Below, one piece after another: positions 7,312 through 16,921 of a DNA stretch of 39,087 bases. How positions within the stretch are numbered: the stretch's first letter is position 1; every line of letters begins with the position of its first letter. The stretch comes from Candidatus Hydrogenedentota bacterium (GTDB lineage Bacteria > Hydrogenedentota > Hydrogenedentia > Hydrogenedentales > SLHB01). Position numbers and translations under genes: made by a program. Location: assembly GCA_016209895.1 (NCBI GenBank), contig JACQVH010000245.1, positions 1-39,087 of the forward strand. The letters run 5' to 3'. Below the pieces are notes generated by a model. The model did not search any database. It saw nothing but the letters and a program-made list of their open reading frames with translations, and was not told where the DNA came from.

Positions 7312-10300
7312 TTACTGAATCCCGCGCAGTTTGAGGACTTCTTGAACAATTCGGGCGCGGTAATCCATCAGTACTTGGTAGTCGAGTTCGCAGTGGCGCG
7401 TCATGCGCGTGATTTCATCAATGGAGCCGATTTGCCAGCCGACAACTTTCGCCACGGCCTCATCCAGCAGCGCCTGCGCGCGGTCCGCATCGGCGGCACG
7501 GCCGGCCGCGCGCGCCTTGCCGATTTCCTCACGCAGTGCGTACATTAACCGGTAGTCCTCAACGCCGTCGCGCGAGGCCTCCCAGCGCCGCGAGGGAATC
7601 ACTTCGTCGCCGGCGGGATAGACTGCGCCGTAGTCCGTGGCATTACGTTTCCACCAGAGGTCATTGTCGCGGTAGCACCAGTACCCCGCGCCTTCGCAAC
7701 CGAAATTCCAGGCCAGCCAAGCAAACGCGCGGTAATGGCCCAGCGGCAACAAGTCTTTGGCGGGACCGGGCGCCTCGTACGCCCAGAACACCTTGGCATT
7801 CTCCCGGAACCATTTCACGAGCGCCGGGTCGCGTTTTAGCAGGTTCATCTCCGGCTGCCACACGTCAATGAGGTCTTTGAACTCGGTAATCTTCTCGACG
7901 CGGACGTGCCCCGCCGGGTCGGCATAATTGCGGGCTTTCGGGTCAGCTTCCTTGACGAGCTTGCAGAACCGGCGCAGGTGCGGGATGAGTGTCTCGCCCG
8001 TGTTCCACGGTTCGTCTACGGGATAAAAGGCCCACCGTTCGTAACCCCAGCCGATCGCATTCATGTGTTCGGCAAGCACGCGCACGGCGGTTTTGAACCC
8101 CGCTTGGTAGAGGGCGTCCCATTCCTTTACCTGGATACCGTCCGGCCACTTCTGTCCGGGGGGACCCGAAAAGAGGACGCGGCAATAGTCGGGTACACGC
8201 GCCAGCGCGGCATCGAAGGCGGACCAGTCCACGGTTCCAGCCGGATTGCCGGCGGCATCGAGCGGCACGGTGGTGTGGGGACCGTAAAACACGGTTACAC
8301 CGTGATCGAGCAGGTCGCGCAGCACTTGGTCGGGCGTTTGCTTCGGGTCGAGACCGCCACTCCAGTTGATCTGCTGATACACGCCCGTCGGCAATTTCAC
8401 GGGAAGCACTTCGATCTCGAGCGGGACCTCGCGAAACGTTGGATTATCTCGGAGCGTGCCCAGGTAAAGTGTCAGGTTATGCACGCCGGGGGCCAGTCCG
8501 TAGGTGCTGACCGATAGCCAAAGCGGTCGCGCCTCACCGGGCGGCAGCACAATCACACCGGAGCCGTCGAGCAGCGGCAACGCGTCCAACTCCGGACCGC
8601 GATCGCGCGTGGAAATCCGGAGACCGCGGCGCAGAGTGACGTGTCGGGCCAGTTCCGGAACCGCCGCGGTGCGCACGTCGGTGAAGGTCGGTTCAGCAAA
8701 GGTGCAGCGGACATCTATCGGTTCACCGGTAACGTTAAGCAAATTCAGCGCTACGTCCTCGAGTTCGTCACCGCAGGCCGTAATGCGAACCGGGCGATTC
8801 ATCTCGAACGAGGCGGGGACGTCGTTGGGTTCAAACGTGTCCCACGGATTCGCGTCTTGCCAGAAGATAAAGCTACCGGTCCCGTTGGCCAACCAGAATC
8901 GCGCTACGGTTTCGGCAAAAGCACGCAGTGCTGCGGCCCGGTTCCGTAACGCCGTCGCCTTTCCCGGCACCGCCTCCAGGTGTTCCGTAGCGTTCAGCCG
9001 GGCCACGCCGTCGCGTTCCGCTTCCAGCGCCAATAGACGAATTCGCACGCCGGACGTGTCCGCGCCTGCGGCATCGCCCGCCGCGACGGCACTCTCGCAT
9101 GCGGCCGTCACCGCGTCGAAATCACAGTATTCGGGCGCTTCCGGTTTCACCCGGCGAAGGGCGACAAACTGCGGTACGGCGCCGCCGGCTGCCAACAGTC
9201 GTATGGTTACGTCGGAACGGTCGGGCGAGGCCAATTGCCAACGCACTTCCGCTTCGGTGGCGCCGGATTTCACGGGAGTTATCGAGGTTTCACAATGGTC
9301 GCCGCTCATTACCGAAAGTTCCACGAAAGCCTCCGGCGGAGCGGGAGCATTCCAGGCGGTTTTCCACACGTTTTCGCCCCAAGTGGTAGCGCCGGTATCG
9401 ATCCTGGCTTCGCCGTGCTCGACCTCCGGCGTCGGCTCGGCAGGTCTTCCGGGCGGAACATTCGTCGCAGCCGTCATAGCGGAATTGCCTCGTAAAGATG
9501 GCCAACCTACGCTACCGCCTGCGCCCCACGACAATACTTGCATCTGGCTCGGACCTTCGGTGGTGAAGACCACCTCGAGCTTGCCGTCCCCATCAATATC
9601 GCCCATCGCCGGCCCGCCGTTGGCGCCGCTCCCAAGCTTGAGGGCGCCGTCAACGGTGCCATCTTGTCCGAGGACATAAGCGCACGCGCCCGTGTCCGGG
9701 CCGCTGCCGCGCATCCCCGCAACGATTTCGAGATATCCGTCGCCATCAATATCGCCGATCGCCGGCGCCCAGAATAGTCCATTCGCGGAGAGTTCAGTCC
9801 GCCATACCTCGGAACCGTCGGCATTTACCTTGTAAACCCAATTGCCCTTGTCGCCGTGGACAACTTCGAACTTGCCGTCGCCCCCGAAGTTCACGACCGC
9901 GTTGGAGACGTAACCCTGCATGACGTCCTGCGTTCGCCACCGGAATTTTCCGGTTGCCCCATCGAGCGCCATCAAGCAGGTGGCGTTGCCCACGTTGCTG
10001 CGCGTAATCAGGACTTCGGCTTTGCCGTCACCGTCGAGGTCCGCAATATTCGGCCCGGAACGCCCGTAAGGGGCAAACTCGTAATAGCACCACTTAACAC
10101 GGCCGGTATTCGACAGACAGTAGACGTGACCGTTGTCGGTACCGTAGACGATTTCCGGCGCGCCATCACCATCCGCGTCGCCGACCGCCACCGGGCTTAC
10201 TCGGAACTTATCGCCGAAGAACCGCCACAGCAGCTTTCCTTGCGCGCTCACGCAGTGCAACCAGCCGTCGTCGCAGCCCATGAGCACCTCGAGACCCGGC

Positions 10301-10698
10301 TCCGGCATCACGTCGGCCGCGGCGGGGTTCTTGAAGCCTCCCGTCAAGGTGCGAAAGTCGTAGCGCCAGCGTTCGCGGCCTTCACCATCGAGGCAGATGA
10401 GGATGCCCTTGTCCTGACATACGACTGCTTCGGGCGAACCGTCCCCATTGAGGTCCGCGACACACGCGGGCGAGGCCGCCGGCGAGTCCAGCGCCGTCTT
10501 CCACCGAACTGAGCCGTTTCCATTCAGGCACACAACCGATTTGCCCGCCGCTACGACCACGCCGGTCGGATGCTGTTCGTCCGGATACAAGGTCGGCGCC
10601 GACCCCACACCCTCCAACGGATACGTCCACTCCACGGTCTGGGCGGAAGCCGAAAGAATGGTGGAAAGACATACGATTACTACAACAATGAATTTCAT
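7312..10698 (-). CDS. Secreted FG-GAP/VCBS-repeat protein with C-terminal DUF4091
   Basis: A giant secreted protein of about 1128 residues. The start at 10698 (MKFIVVVIVCLST) is preferred because it opens a signal peptide ending at SASAQ; a longer frame to 10872 would overlap the efflux gene. Residues 20-400 carry repeated FG-GAP/VCBS propeller blades with calcium-loop motifs DLNGDGSPE, DADGDGAPE, DLDGDGKAE, DIDGDGYLE and DIDGDGKLE. A middle section of beta-rich, Ig-like sequence follows. The last 350 residues form a glycoside-hydrolase-like barrel with DUF4091: FYPVDEPWNTG (possible acid/base Glu), FWAYEAPGP and SRRWEASRDGVEDYRLMYALRE. Carbohydrate binding and hydrolysis at the surface are inferred; the substrate is unknown. 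Confidence 0.85.
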   Translation of the reverse strand: MKFIVVVIVCLSTILSASAQTVEWTYPLEGVGSAPTLYPDEQHPTGVVVAAGKSVVCLNGNGSVRWKTALDSPAASPACVADLNGDGSPEAVVCQDKGILICLDGEGRERWRYDFRTLTGGFKNPAAADVMPEPGLEVLMGCDDGWLHCVSAQGKLLWRFFGDKFRVSPVAVGDADGDGAPEIVYGTDNGHVYCLSNTGRVKWCYYEFAPYGRSGPNIADLDGDGKAEVLITRSNVGNATCLMALDGATGKFRWRTQDVMQGYVSNAVVNFGGDGKFEVVHGDKGNWVYKVNADGSEVWRTELSANGLFWAPAIGDIDGDGYLEIVAGMRGSGPDTGACAYVLGQDGTVDGALKLGSGANGGPAMGDIDGDGKLEVVFTTEGPSQMQVLSWGAGGSVGWPSLRGNSAMTAATNVPPGRPAEPTPEVEHGEARIDTGATTWGENVWKTAWNAPAPPEAFVELSVMSGDHCETSITPVKSGATEAEVRWQLASPDRSDVTIRLLAAGGAVPQFVALRRVKPEAPEYCDFDAVTAACESAVAAGDAAGADTSGVRIRLLALEAERDGVARLNATEHLEAVPGKATALRNRAAALRAFAETVARFWLANGTGSFIFWQDANPWDTFEPNDVPASFEMNRPVRITACGDELEDVALNLLNVTGEPIDVRCTFAEPTFTDVRTAAVPELARHVTLRRGLRISTRDRGPELDALPLLDGSGVIVLPPGEARPLWLSVSTYGLAPGVHNLTLYLGTLRDNPTFREVPLEIEVLPVKLPTGVYQQINWSGGLDPKQTPDQVLRDLLDHGVTVFYGPHTTVPLDAAGNPAGTVDWSAFDAALARVPDYCRVLFSGPPGQKWPDGIQVKEWDALYQAGFKTAVRVLAEHMNAIGWGYERWAFYPVDEPWNTGETLIPHLRRFCKLVKEADPKARNYADPAGHVRVEKITEFKDLIDVWQPEMNLLKRDPALVKWFRENAKVFWAYEAPGPAKDLLPLGHYRAFAWLAWNFGCEGAGYWCYRDNDLWWKRNATDYGAVYPAGDEVIPSRRWEASRDGVEDYRLMYALREEIGKARAAGRAADADRAQALLDEAVAKVVGWQIGSIDEITRMTRHCELDYQVLMDYRARIVQEVLKLRGIQ

Positions 10699-10827
10699 GA
10701 CGATTGCCCTTTTTGCGACCAGCCGGCTGCTCCCCGGCAGACCCGACACCGCCGTGCATCGTAGCACAAACTGTCGCATCATCCCACCGGCGAGCATCGA
10801 GCATTCACGAAACGTCACTTCGGCGCT

Positions 10828-10869
10828 GTCATTCTGAGTCCCGCGCCGCGTGGGACAAAGAATCGCTTC
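10828..10869. repeat. Dispersed-type palindrome at the 3' end of the RND gene
   Basis: The sequence starts GTCATTCTGAGTCCCGC and ends GTGGGACAAAGAATC, with GTCCC/GGGAC able to pair around a GC-rich loop. It resembles the CATTCTGA...AAGAATC elements that I recall as dispersed repeats in many bacterial genomes. It covers the last codons and the stop of the RND pump gene. Confidence 0.5.
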
Positions 10870-13800
10870 CACCTGAAGATTTCTGCTCCGAGTTTAACCC
10901 CTGCGCAGGGGCGGCCACCAGGCGCTTTCCGACGGTCAGGTAGAGCGCGGGGAGCACGAATAGCGTCAACAAGGTGGAGGTGAGAACGCCGCCAATGACT
11001 ACCGTTGCGAGCGGACGTTGTACCTCGGCGCCGACGCCGGTGGAGAGGGCCATGGGGATGAATCCGGCGGCGTCAGTAATTGCCGTGGCCAGTACGGGAC
11101 GGAGCCGCTCTCGGGCCGCGTCGAGCACCGCGTCGCGGAGCGGGAGACCTTGGTTTAGAAACTTCCGGATGGCCACGACGAGGACTTGGCCGTTCAGCAC
11201 GGCAATGCCGGAGAGGGCAATGAATCCGACAGCGGCGCTGACGCTGAAGGGGAGGCCGCGCAGGTAGAGTGAGAACACGGCCCCGACGGCGGCGAAGGGT
11301 ATGCCCGTGTAGATGATGAGCACGTCGGACAGCCGGCCCATGCTGAACACGAGCAAAATGAAGATGAGGCTCAGCGTCAGCGGTACGACGATAGCGAGAC
11401 GCCGTTGCGTCCGCGCCAGATTCTCGAACTGGCCACCCCACTCGACGACGTAGCCTTCAGGCAATTCGAGCTCTTCCGCGATTCGGGCCTGAGCTTCTTT
11501 GACGAACGAGGCTACGTCGCGGCCCCGGACCCCGCACTGAACGCGGATCAGCCGCCGCCCCCATTCACGGCTGATAGTCGCGGGGCCTTCCGTCTCCTTA
11601 ATGTCGGCCAAGTTGCGGAGAGGGACGGTCATGCCCGACGGCGTGGCAACCAGGGTATCGGACAGCGCGGCGATGTCTCTTCGTTGTCTTTCCGGTAGCC
11701 GCACGGCCAAGGGGAAGCGGCGCTGACCCTCGAAGATTTCTCCGACTTCGAGACCGCCGACAGTCTCGATGAATTGGAGTACATTGGCGGTGGGAATTCC
11801 GTACCGGCCGGTTTTTTCAGGGTTCACGGCCAATTGAAGCATAGGCTGCCCGGTAATCTGATCTCCCGAAACGTCTGCCGCTCCATCAATATCCAATAAG
11901 GCTTCTTGAACCCGATCACTCACTCTTACGAGTGTGTCGAAATCGTCGCCGTAGATTTTGATGCCGACGTCAGCCCGCATCCCGGCGATAAGTTCGTTCA
12001 TCCGCATCTCGATGGGCTGCGTGAATACGATATTCTGGCCGGGAAAGTCTTGCAGGGCGGCTTCCATCCGGGTGGCGAGTTCCTGTTGCGTGCGTGCGCG
12101 TTTCCAATGGTCGCGCGGCTGCAAGGCGACGAACACGTCGCTCAGTTCCACGCCCATCGGATCGGTGGCCACCTCGGCGGTTCCGCAGCGGCTCCAAATG
12201 TAGCGGATTTCATCGGGGAACTGTTTGAGAAGCAGGCGTTCCATGCGGGTGTTGGATTCCGCGGCCTCCTCGACCGAGATACCGGCCAGACGAATGACGT
12301 TGAAAACGATGGCCCCCTCGCTCAGTCGCGGGACGAATTCGCCGCCCAGCGTGCGGGCGGTCATTACAGTCACGCCGAGGATGATAATGACCACCAGGAA
12401 TAGGGTCTTCCGCCAGCGTAAGGCCGCGCGCAGGAAAGGGGTGTACGCGGCGGTCATGAGCCGCTCGATCAGGCCCTCGCGTTCCTGAAAGCGCCGGGGC
12501 AGGAAGCAGTAGGAAAGAATGGGAGTCAGCATGAGGCCGGTCAGCAGTGCGCCGATCAGGGCGAAGATAAACGTCCAGGCCATCGGCTTGAAAAGTTTTC
12601 CCTCGATGCCTTGCAAGGAAAGGACGGGACAAAACACAATAGCAATGATGAACATGCCGAACACAATCGGCCGGACCACCTCCAGGCTGGACTGAAGAAT
12701 GGTGTGAAGTCGTTCGGAAGCGTCCAACGGCCGACCTAACTGACGCCGTTTCTCTCTCAGGCGCCGCAGATTGATCTCGGTTGTTACGACGGAGCCATCC
12801 ACCAGGATGCCGAAGTCCATAGCGCCGAGACTGAGCAAGCTCGCGGCGATTCCGGCCTGGTACATGCCGAGCACCGCGAAAACCATCGCCAGCGGGATGG
12901 TGATCGCCACGAGCAGACCGGCCCGCACATTGCCAAGAATCAGGAACAGGATCGCGACGACCAGGATGGCCCCCAAAAACAAGTTGTGCCAGACCGTGTC
13001 CATCACTTCGCGAACGAGTTCGGTCCGGTCATAGACGATTTCGACCTTGATATCCTCGGGCAGCGACGCCTGCACCGATTCGAGGCGCCGTTTGAGGGCT
13101 TCCGTAACGACGCGGCTGTTCTCGCCCATAAGCATAAAGCCCAGTCCGAGTACGACCTCGCCACGGCCCTGAGCGGTGACGGCCCCGTGACGTATCTCAT
13201 GGCCGAGCGCAATTTCCGCCACGTCCCGGATGCGCACCGGCACGCCTGCGTGCGCTTTAAGGACGACGTTGCCGATCTGCTCCAGCGTAAATACGCGGCC
13301 CAGTCCATGGACGAGCAGCGCTTCTCCCGCCGCGATGACCTGTCCGCCACCCACGTTCCGATTGTTTGCTTCGAGCGCTTCGGTCACGTCGTCCAGACTC
13401 AGTCCATGTTTTACGAGCCCTTCCGGTGAAACGATCACTTGATATTGGCGTTCGTATCCCCCCCAGGAATTGACTTCGGCGACGCCCGGGACCTTCCGTA
13501 ACTCCGGCTTGATCACCCAGTCGTGGAGAGTCCGGAGCTCGTCGAGCGTGCGCTCGGGATTATCCGACCGAATAACGTAGTGGAACACCTCGCCCAAGCC
13601 AGTCGAGATGGGACCGAGTTGCGGTCGCTCCATTCCTTCCGGCAGCGCGACGCCATTGATGCGCTCCATAATGAATTGGCGGGCCGTATAGATGCTGATG
13701 GAATCGTCGAAGGTGGCAACGACTTGAGAGAGGCCGAATTTGGAGATGGAGCGGACGTTCGCCAATCCGGGAAGGCCGGAGATGCTCAACTCGATGGGAG

Positions 13801-13999
13801 CCGTAATCTGCTGCTCGATCTCGAGTGGATTCAGCGCGGGCGCGACGGTGTTGATCTGCACCTGGACGGGCGTCGTGTCCGGGAAGGCGTCTATTGGAAT
13901 CAAAGTCAGGGTCCAGACGCCCAGCACCGCGCACGCCACGAAGATAACCGAGAGCAGGAGCCGATTATTGAGAGAAAACGCGACGATGGCGTTCAGCAT
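10829..13999 (-). CDS. Heavy-metal efflux RND pump, CzcA/CusA family (system 1)
   Basis: A 1056-residue inner-membrane proton/metal antiporter of the HME-RND family. The N-terminus is typical: helix 1, then FPDTTPVQVQINT and GLPGLANVRSISKFGLSQV. The helix IV proton-relay motif reads DFGILVDGSVV with both Asp residues, closest to the divalent-cation CzcA/CnrA class rather than Cu/Ag CusA. The repeated second half is complete, through the final helix (LTLFVLPALYLTVGKR). It is the last gene of OMP-adaptor-pump system 1: it starts 16 bp after the adaptor stop with an AAGG site. Anomaly: the last roughly 20 residues (GGSDSLSHAARDSE) come from a palindromic element rather than conserved pump sequence. 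The exact metal is inferred. Confidence 0.93.
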   Translation of the reverse strand: MLNAIVAFSLNNRLLLSVIFVACAVLGVWTLTLIPIDAFPDTTPVQVQINTVAPALNPLEIEQQITAPIELSISGLPGLANVRSISKFGLSQVVATFDDSISIYTARQFIMERINGVALPEGMERPQLGPISTGLGEVFHYVIRSDNPERTLDELRTLHDWVIKPELRKVPGVAEVNSWGGYERQYQVIVSPEGLVKHGLSLDDVTEALEANNRNVGGGQVIAAGEALLVHGLGRVFTLEQIGNVVLKAHAGVPVRIRDVAEIALGHEIRHGAVTAQGRGEVVLGLGFMLMGENSRVVTEALKRRLESVQASLPEDIKVEIVYDRTELVREVMDTVWHNLFLGAILVVAILFLILGNVRAGLLVAITIPLAMVFAVLGMYQAGIAASLLSLGAMDFGILVDGSVVTTEINLRRLREKRRQLGRPLDASERLHTILQSSLEVVRPIVFGMFIIAIVFCPVLSLQGIEGKLFKPMAWTFIFALIGALLTGLMLTPILSYCFLPRRFQEREGLIERLMTAAYTPFLRAALRWRKTLFLVVIIILGVTVMTARTLGGEFVPRLSEGAIVFNVIRLAGISVEEAAESNTRMERLLLKQFPDEIRYIWSRCGTAEVATDPMGVELSDVFVALQPRDHWKRARTQQELATRMEAALQDFPGQNIVFTQPIEMRMNELIAGMRADVGIKIYGDDFDTLVRVSDRVQEALLDIDGAADVSGDQITGQPMLQLAVNPEKTGRYGIPTANVLQFIETVGGLEVGEIFEGQRRFPLAVRLPERQRRDIAALSDTLVATPSGMTVPLRNLADIKETEGPATISREWGRRLIRVQCGVRGRDVASFVKEAQARIAEELELPEGYVVEWGGQFENLARTQRRLAIVVPLTLSLIFILLVFSMGRLSDVLIIYTGIPFAAVGAVFSLYLRGLPFSVSAAVGFIALSGIAVLNGQVLVVAIRKFLNQGLPLRDAVLDAARERLRPVLATAITDAAGFIPMALSTGVGAEVQRPLATVVIGGVLTSTLLTLFVLPALYLTVGKRLVAAPAQGLNSEQKSSGGSDSLSHAARDSE

Positions 14000-14015
14000 G
14001 GACGGATAACCTTGC

Positions 14016-15401
14016 TCACTCGTCCACGCAGCCGGCGCCGAGGCGCGACTTGAGGAATTCAGACTTGACGACGAAGCTGCGCGCCGTCACGATCCTATCC
14101 TGTGGCGACAACCCGGCGAGCACTTCGACGTGATCATCGTGCTTCCCTCCGAGTTCCACCCTGCGCACCTCGTAAAGATCGTCCGCGAGTTGCACAAATA
14201 CGAAGGGTTGCCCGTCGAAGCGTTGCACGGCGTCAAACGGCAATTGAGCGGCGCCCTCCATCGCGCCGCGCTCGATGTGGACGCGACCGAACATCCCGTG
14301 CCGCAGGCGCCCGTCCAGGTTGGTAACTTCCGCGCGCGCCTTGACCGTCCGCGTCGGTTCATCCACGCGCGTGTCGAGCCAAGACACGTATCCCTCGAAG
14401 CGCTGATTCGACAATCCGTCGAATTCCGCCTGCACAGTGTTACCCACGCCCGCCTGGGTCAATTGGTTTTCCGGAATCGAAATCTCGAGCCACATGGTCG
14501 AGAGGTCGGCGATTGAAACGAGCGTTTGGCCCGGTTCGACGCGCTCGCCGATTACCGCAGAACGGTCTACAACGGTTCCGGCGAACGGCGCGCGCAACGG
14601 TAGTAGAGAACCGCTCGAACGCGACTTGGCGGTCTCCTTCACCTGCGCTTCGGAGAATCCCAAGTTGAGGAGTTTCTGCTGCGCGTTGCGCGCGGCAATC
14701 TGGGCGGTCTCGTTTTCAGCTTGGGCTTGCTGAAATTCTTGTAGCGTGGAGATATCCTTGGCGACTAAGTCCCTCTCGCGTTGAAATACCAACGACTTGA
14801 GTGATTGTGTGGCCAATGCGGTGAGATATTCGCTTTTCGCTTCGGCCACTTCGGTGGATGCAATCTCGAGCAGAACTTGTCCCTGCGAGACTGCGGCCCC
14901 GGCTTCTACGAGGACGTTTTGAATAATCCCCGGAACGAGAGTCGTGACATGAGCGAGCCGGTTTTGGTTGTAAGAAACGCGACTCAGGACTTCGAGACTA
15001 TTGAACGCGTGGCCGTGCTCAAGAAGCACGGTCTCGACGCCGGCCCTCCCAGCGGATTCGGCGGTTGCAAAGCGTATCTTCAACCCTTGGCCGGGCGTGA
15101 GGCCTTTTGTCTCTTCGGGGTGGCAGATACCGCACTCGTGTTCGGGTAGATGGTGCTCCGGGCATTGTAATTCTTCCGATTCCCTGGTTTTCTTCTTGGA
15201 GGCAAGTTCGGGATGGCAAATCTCGCACTCGTCTTCGTAGACCCCATGTTCTCCGCACCAAAGCCGATTCGGGTCGCGCGAGGTTTCGGTGGCCGCGGTG
15301 ATCGCTGCGGGAATGGTCCAGAATGTAATCGCAATTGTGACTATTGCAGCCACGGACAAAATTGCGCCGTAGGCCACGAGCTTATTTTTCCGGTGGATCA
15401 T
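14016..15401 (-). CDS. RND periplasmic adaptor, CzcB/CusB type, with tandem Cys/His motif
   Basis: A 461-residue membrane fusion protein that links the RND pump to the outer-membrane channel. Residues 10-37 form an N-terminal membrane anchor. Next come two copies of C-x2-H-x6-C-x2-C-H-P-E (Cys49-His63 and Cys80-His94), likely small metal-binding modules. Then follow the lipoyl/hairpin domains (NVLVEAGAAVSQGQVLLEIA; RAPFAGTVVDRSAVIGERVEPGQTL) and the beta-barrel and membrane-proximal domains (TRTVKARAEVTN, LRHGMFGRVHI). The start at 15401 has an AGGA site and overlaps the end of the OMP gene by 20 bp, so translation is probably coupled. The Cys/His modules could accept metal and pass it to the pump. 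Confidence 0.92.
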   Translation of the reverse strand: MIHRKNKLVAYGAILSVAAIVTIAITFWTIPAAITAATETSRDPNRLWCGEHGVYEDECEICHPELASKKKTRESEELQCPEHHLPEHECGICHPEETKGLTPGQGLKIRFATAESAGRAGVETVLLEHGHAFNSLEVLSRVSYNQNRLAHVTTLVPGIIQNVLVEAGAAVSQGQVLLEIASTEVAEAKSEYLTALATQSLKSLVFQRERDLVAKDISTLQEFQQAQAENETAQIAARNAQQKLLNLGFSEAQVKETAKSRSSGSLLPLRAPFAGTVVDRSAVIGERVEPGQTLVSIADLSTMWLEISIPENQLTQAGVGNTVQAEFDGLSNQRFEGYVSWLDTRVDEPTRTVKARAEVTNLDGRLRHGMFGRVHIERGAMEGAAQLPFDAVQRFDGQPFVFVQLADDLYEVRRVELGGKHDDHVEVLAGLSPQDRIVTARSFVVKSEFLKSRLGAGCVDE

Positions 15402-16908
15402 TGTTCTTATCCTTTTGTTTTACTTGGAGGGCGCTGAAATCGCCGGCAATCGGCTCACCGACGAGGCGTTCAACCTCAGCGAGGGCCGCGTGATATCGAG
15501 CGTGTGCATCTACTTGTTGAGATTTCAGATTGAATAAGGTGCGCTGGGCGTCCAGCACTTCGAGATAATCGAATTTGCCGAGCCGATAGCCTTCTTCGGT
15601 CGAGTGGAAGACCTTCTCCGCCCGGGACAGAATGTCGTCGCGCAGTGCCGAAAGCTCTCGATGCGCGGCGGCCATGTCCTGGTATGACTGCGTCAAAGCC
15701 GCGTGAAGTTGTACCTCCGTCGCACGGCGTTCGGCCTCGGCTTTCGATAGCAGGTGCGCGGCCTCCTGGATGTTTCCCTGATTGCGATTAAAGATCGGGA
15801 GGGGCAGCGAGAAGCCGACAATAATCAATTTCTCGCGGTCGGCCGCGATATCCGAGTCACCGCGCGCCACAGCCAACACGCCGTCCGTGCCGATGGTGAA
15901 ATCCTGTTGCGTGCGGTCACCCTGGCCGATCGTCCGGAACCCGAGGGTGACTGTCAGGTCGGGCACTCGCTGCGCTTTGGCGAGTGTGAGCGCCGCCTCG
16001 CGTCGCGCGGCTTCGTGGACCCAACGGGTCAATTCCGGAGAAGTCGCAAGTCGCTCCAGAAGTTGGTTGAGCAGGGGGCAGTCCGGCGCCAATTCCGGGT
16101 GACCATCCACGCGGGAAAACGTTGCTTGCTTCGCGCCCCAGGCGGCCGCTAATTGCACCCGCGCGGCCTCAAGTTGCCGGCGCGCGGTCTCATGCGCCAC
16201 ATTCTCCGACGCGAGGGCGATTTCGGCCCGATTCAGTTCCAGCGGCGTGACCTTGCCGGCCTCGACGCGCGTGGCTACGGTCTTGCGGACTTCCTCGGCC
16301 AAATGCACCAAGTCGCCCGCCAGCGCGAATCGCTCCTGGGCCGCCAGCACGGCCACAAAAGCCCGAGCGGCATCCGTCAGCACGCGGAGCCGCGCAATCT
16401 CGTAGTCCCATTGCACCACGTCGCGCTCGCGTCCCGCGGCCAAAACCCGTTTAACGCGCTTGCCACCCAGCTCGATAAGCTGGGAAAGGCTAATCGTTAG
16501 TTGGGATTCGGTCAGACCGCGATGACTACCGGACTCGCGGCTGAAACTGAAGCTGCCGATCCCATCGGTGCCGAGACCGAGACTGCGGCTGGTGGTTTCG
16601 GGACCTCTCTCGAAGCGGATGTCCTCGAGGTCCACCGCCAGTTCCGGATTGGGCCGCAAGCCGGCCTGCAACATCCGAGCCTCGGCGGCGCGGATGTCCC
16701 ACGCGAAGGCCGCGAGTTGCGGACTATCCAGCAGAACCAACGCCGCGGCCTCGCGCAGCGTCAGTTCGCCTGATGGTGCCGGTGGCGCGCCCACGTCAGC
16801 GTTGGGGGCAACGCTGGGTGCCGAAACGCTACCCGACACATCGCCGGAAACCGTCTGCGAAACGAGGGTCAATATAGATATAACGGTTGCAATAGTGCCT
16901 TTACACAT
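15382..16908 (-). CDS. TolC-family outer-membrane channel, CzcC/CusC type (system 1)
   Basis: An outer-membrane efflux protein of 508 residues, first gene of the system 1 trio. The signal peptide is at about 1-22. Two outer-membrane-efflux repeats follow: LTLREAAALVLLDSPQLAAFAWDIRAAEARML with LRPNPELAVDLED, then the second half with VGFSLPLPIFNRNQGNIQEA, a strongly diagnostic segment, and KFDYLEVLDAQRTLFNLKSQQVDA. It forms the trimeric barrel and periplasmic tunnel through which metal leaves the cell. The start at 16908 follows GGAG at about 10 bp. Directly upstream lies an unusual set of inverted repeats (16922-16985) that may carry an operator. Confidence 0.92.
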   Translation of the reverse strand: MCKGTIATVISILTLVSQTVSGDVSGSVSAPSVAPNADVGAPPAPSGELTLREAAALVLLDSPQLAAFAWDIRAAEARMLQAGLRPNPELAVDLEDIRFERGPETTSRSLGLGTDGIGSFSFSRESGSHRGLTESQLTISLSQLIELGGKRVKRVLAAGRERDVVQWDYEIARLRVLTDAARAFVAVLAAQERFALAGDLVHLAEEVRKTVATRVEAGKVTPLELNRAEIALASENVAHETARRQLEAARVQLAAAWGAKQATFSRVDGHPELAPDCPLLNQLLERLATSPELTRWVHEAARREAALTLAKAQRVPDLTVTLGFRTIGQGDRTQQDFTIGTDGVLAVARGDSDIAADREKLIIVGFSLPLPIFNRNQGNIQEAAHLLSKAEAERRATEVQLHAALTQSYQDMAAAHRELSALRDDILSRAEKVFHSTEEGYRLGKFDYLEVLDAQRTLFNLKSQQVDAHARYHAALAEVERLVGEPIAGDFSALQVKQKDKNNDPPEK

Positions 16909-16921
16909 GGTTTATCTCCGC

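Noticed and set aside
8504-9679. 391-codon open frame on the plus strand
   Set aside because: Ser/Ala/Arg-rich shadow of the DUF4091 gene without any motif.
10699-10872. N-terminal extension of the FG-GAP/DUF4091 protein
   Set aside because: It would put 58 non-signal residues ahead of a clear signal peptide and overlap the end of the RND pump gene.
15113-15225. Two CxxCH motifs suggesting a c-type cytochrome
   Set aside because: They are part of a regular C-x2-H-x6-C-x2-CHPE unit within an RND adaptor; no cytochrome fold or distal ligand is seen.
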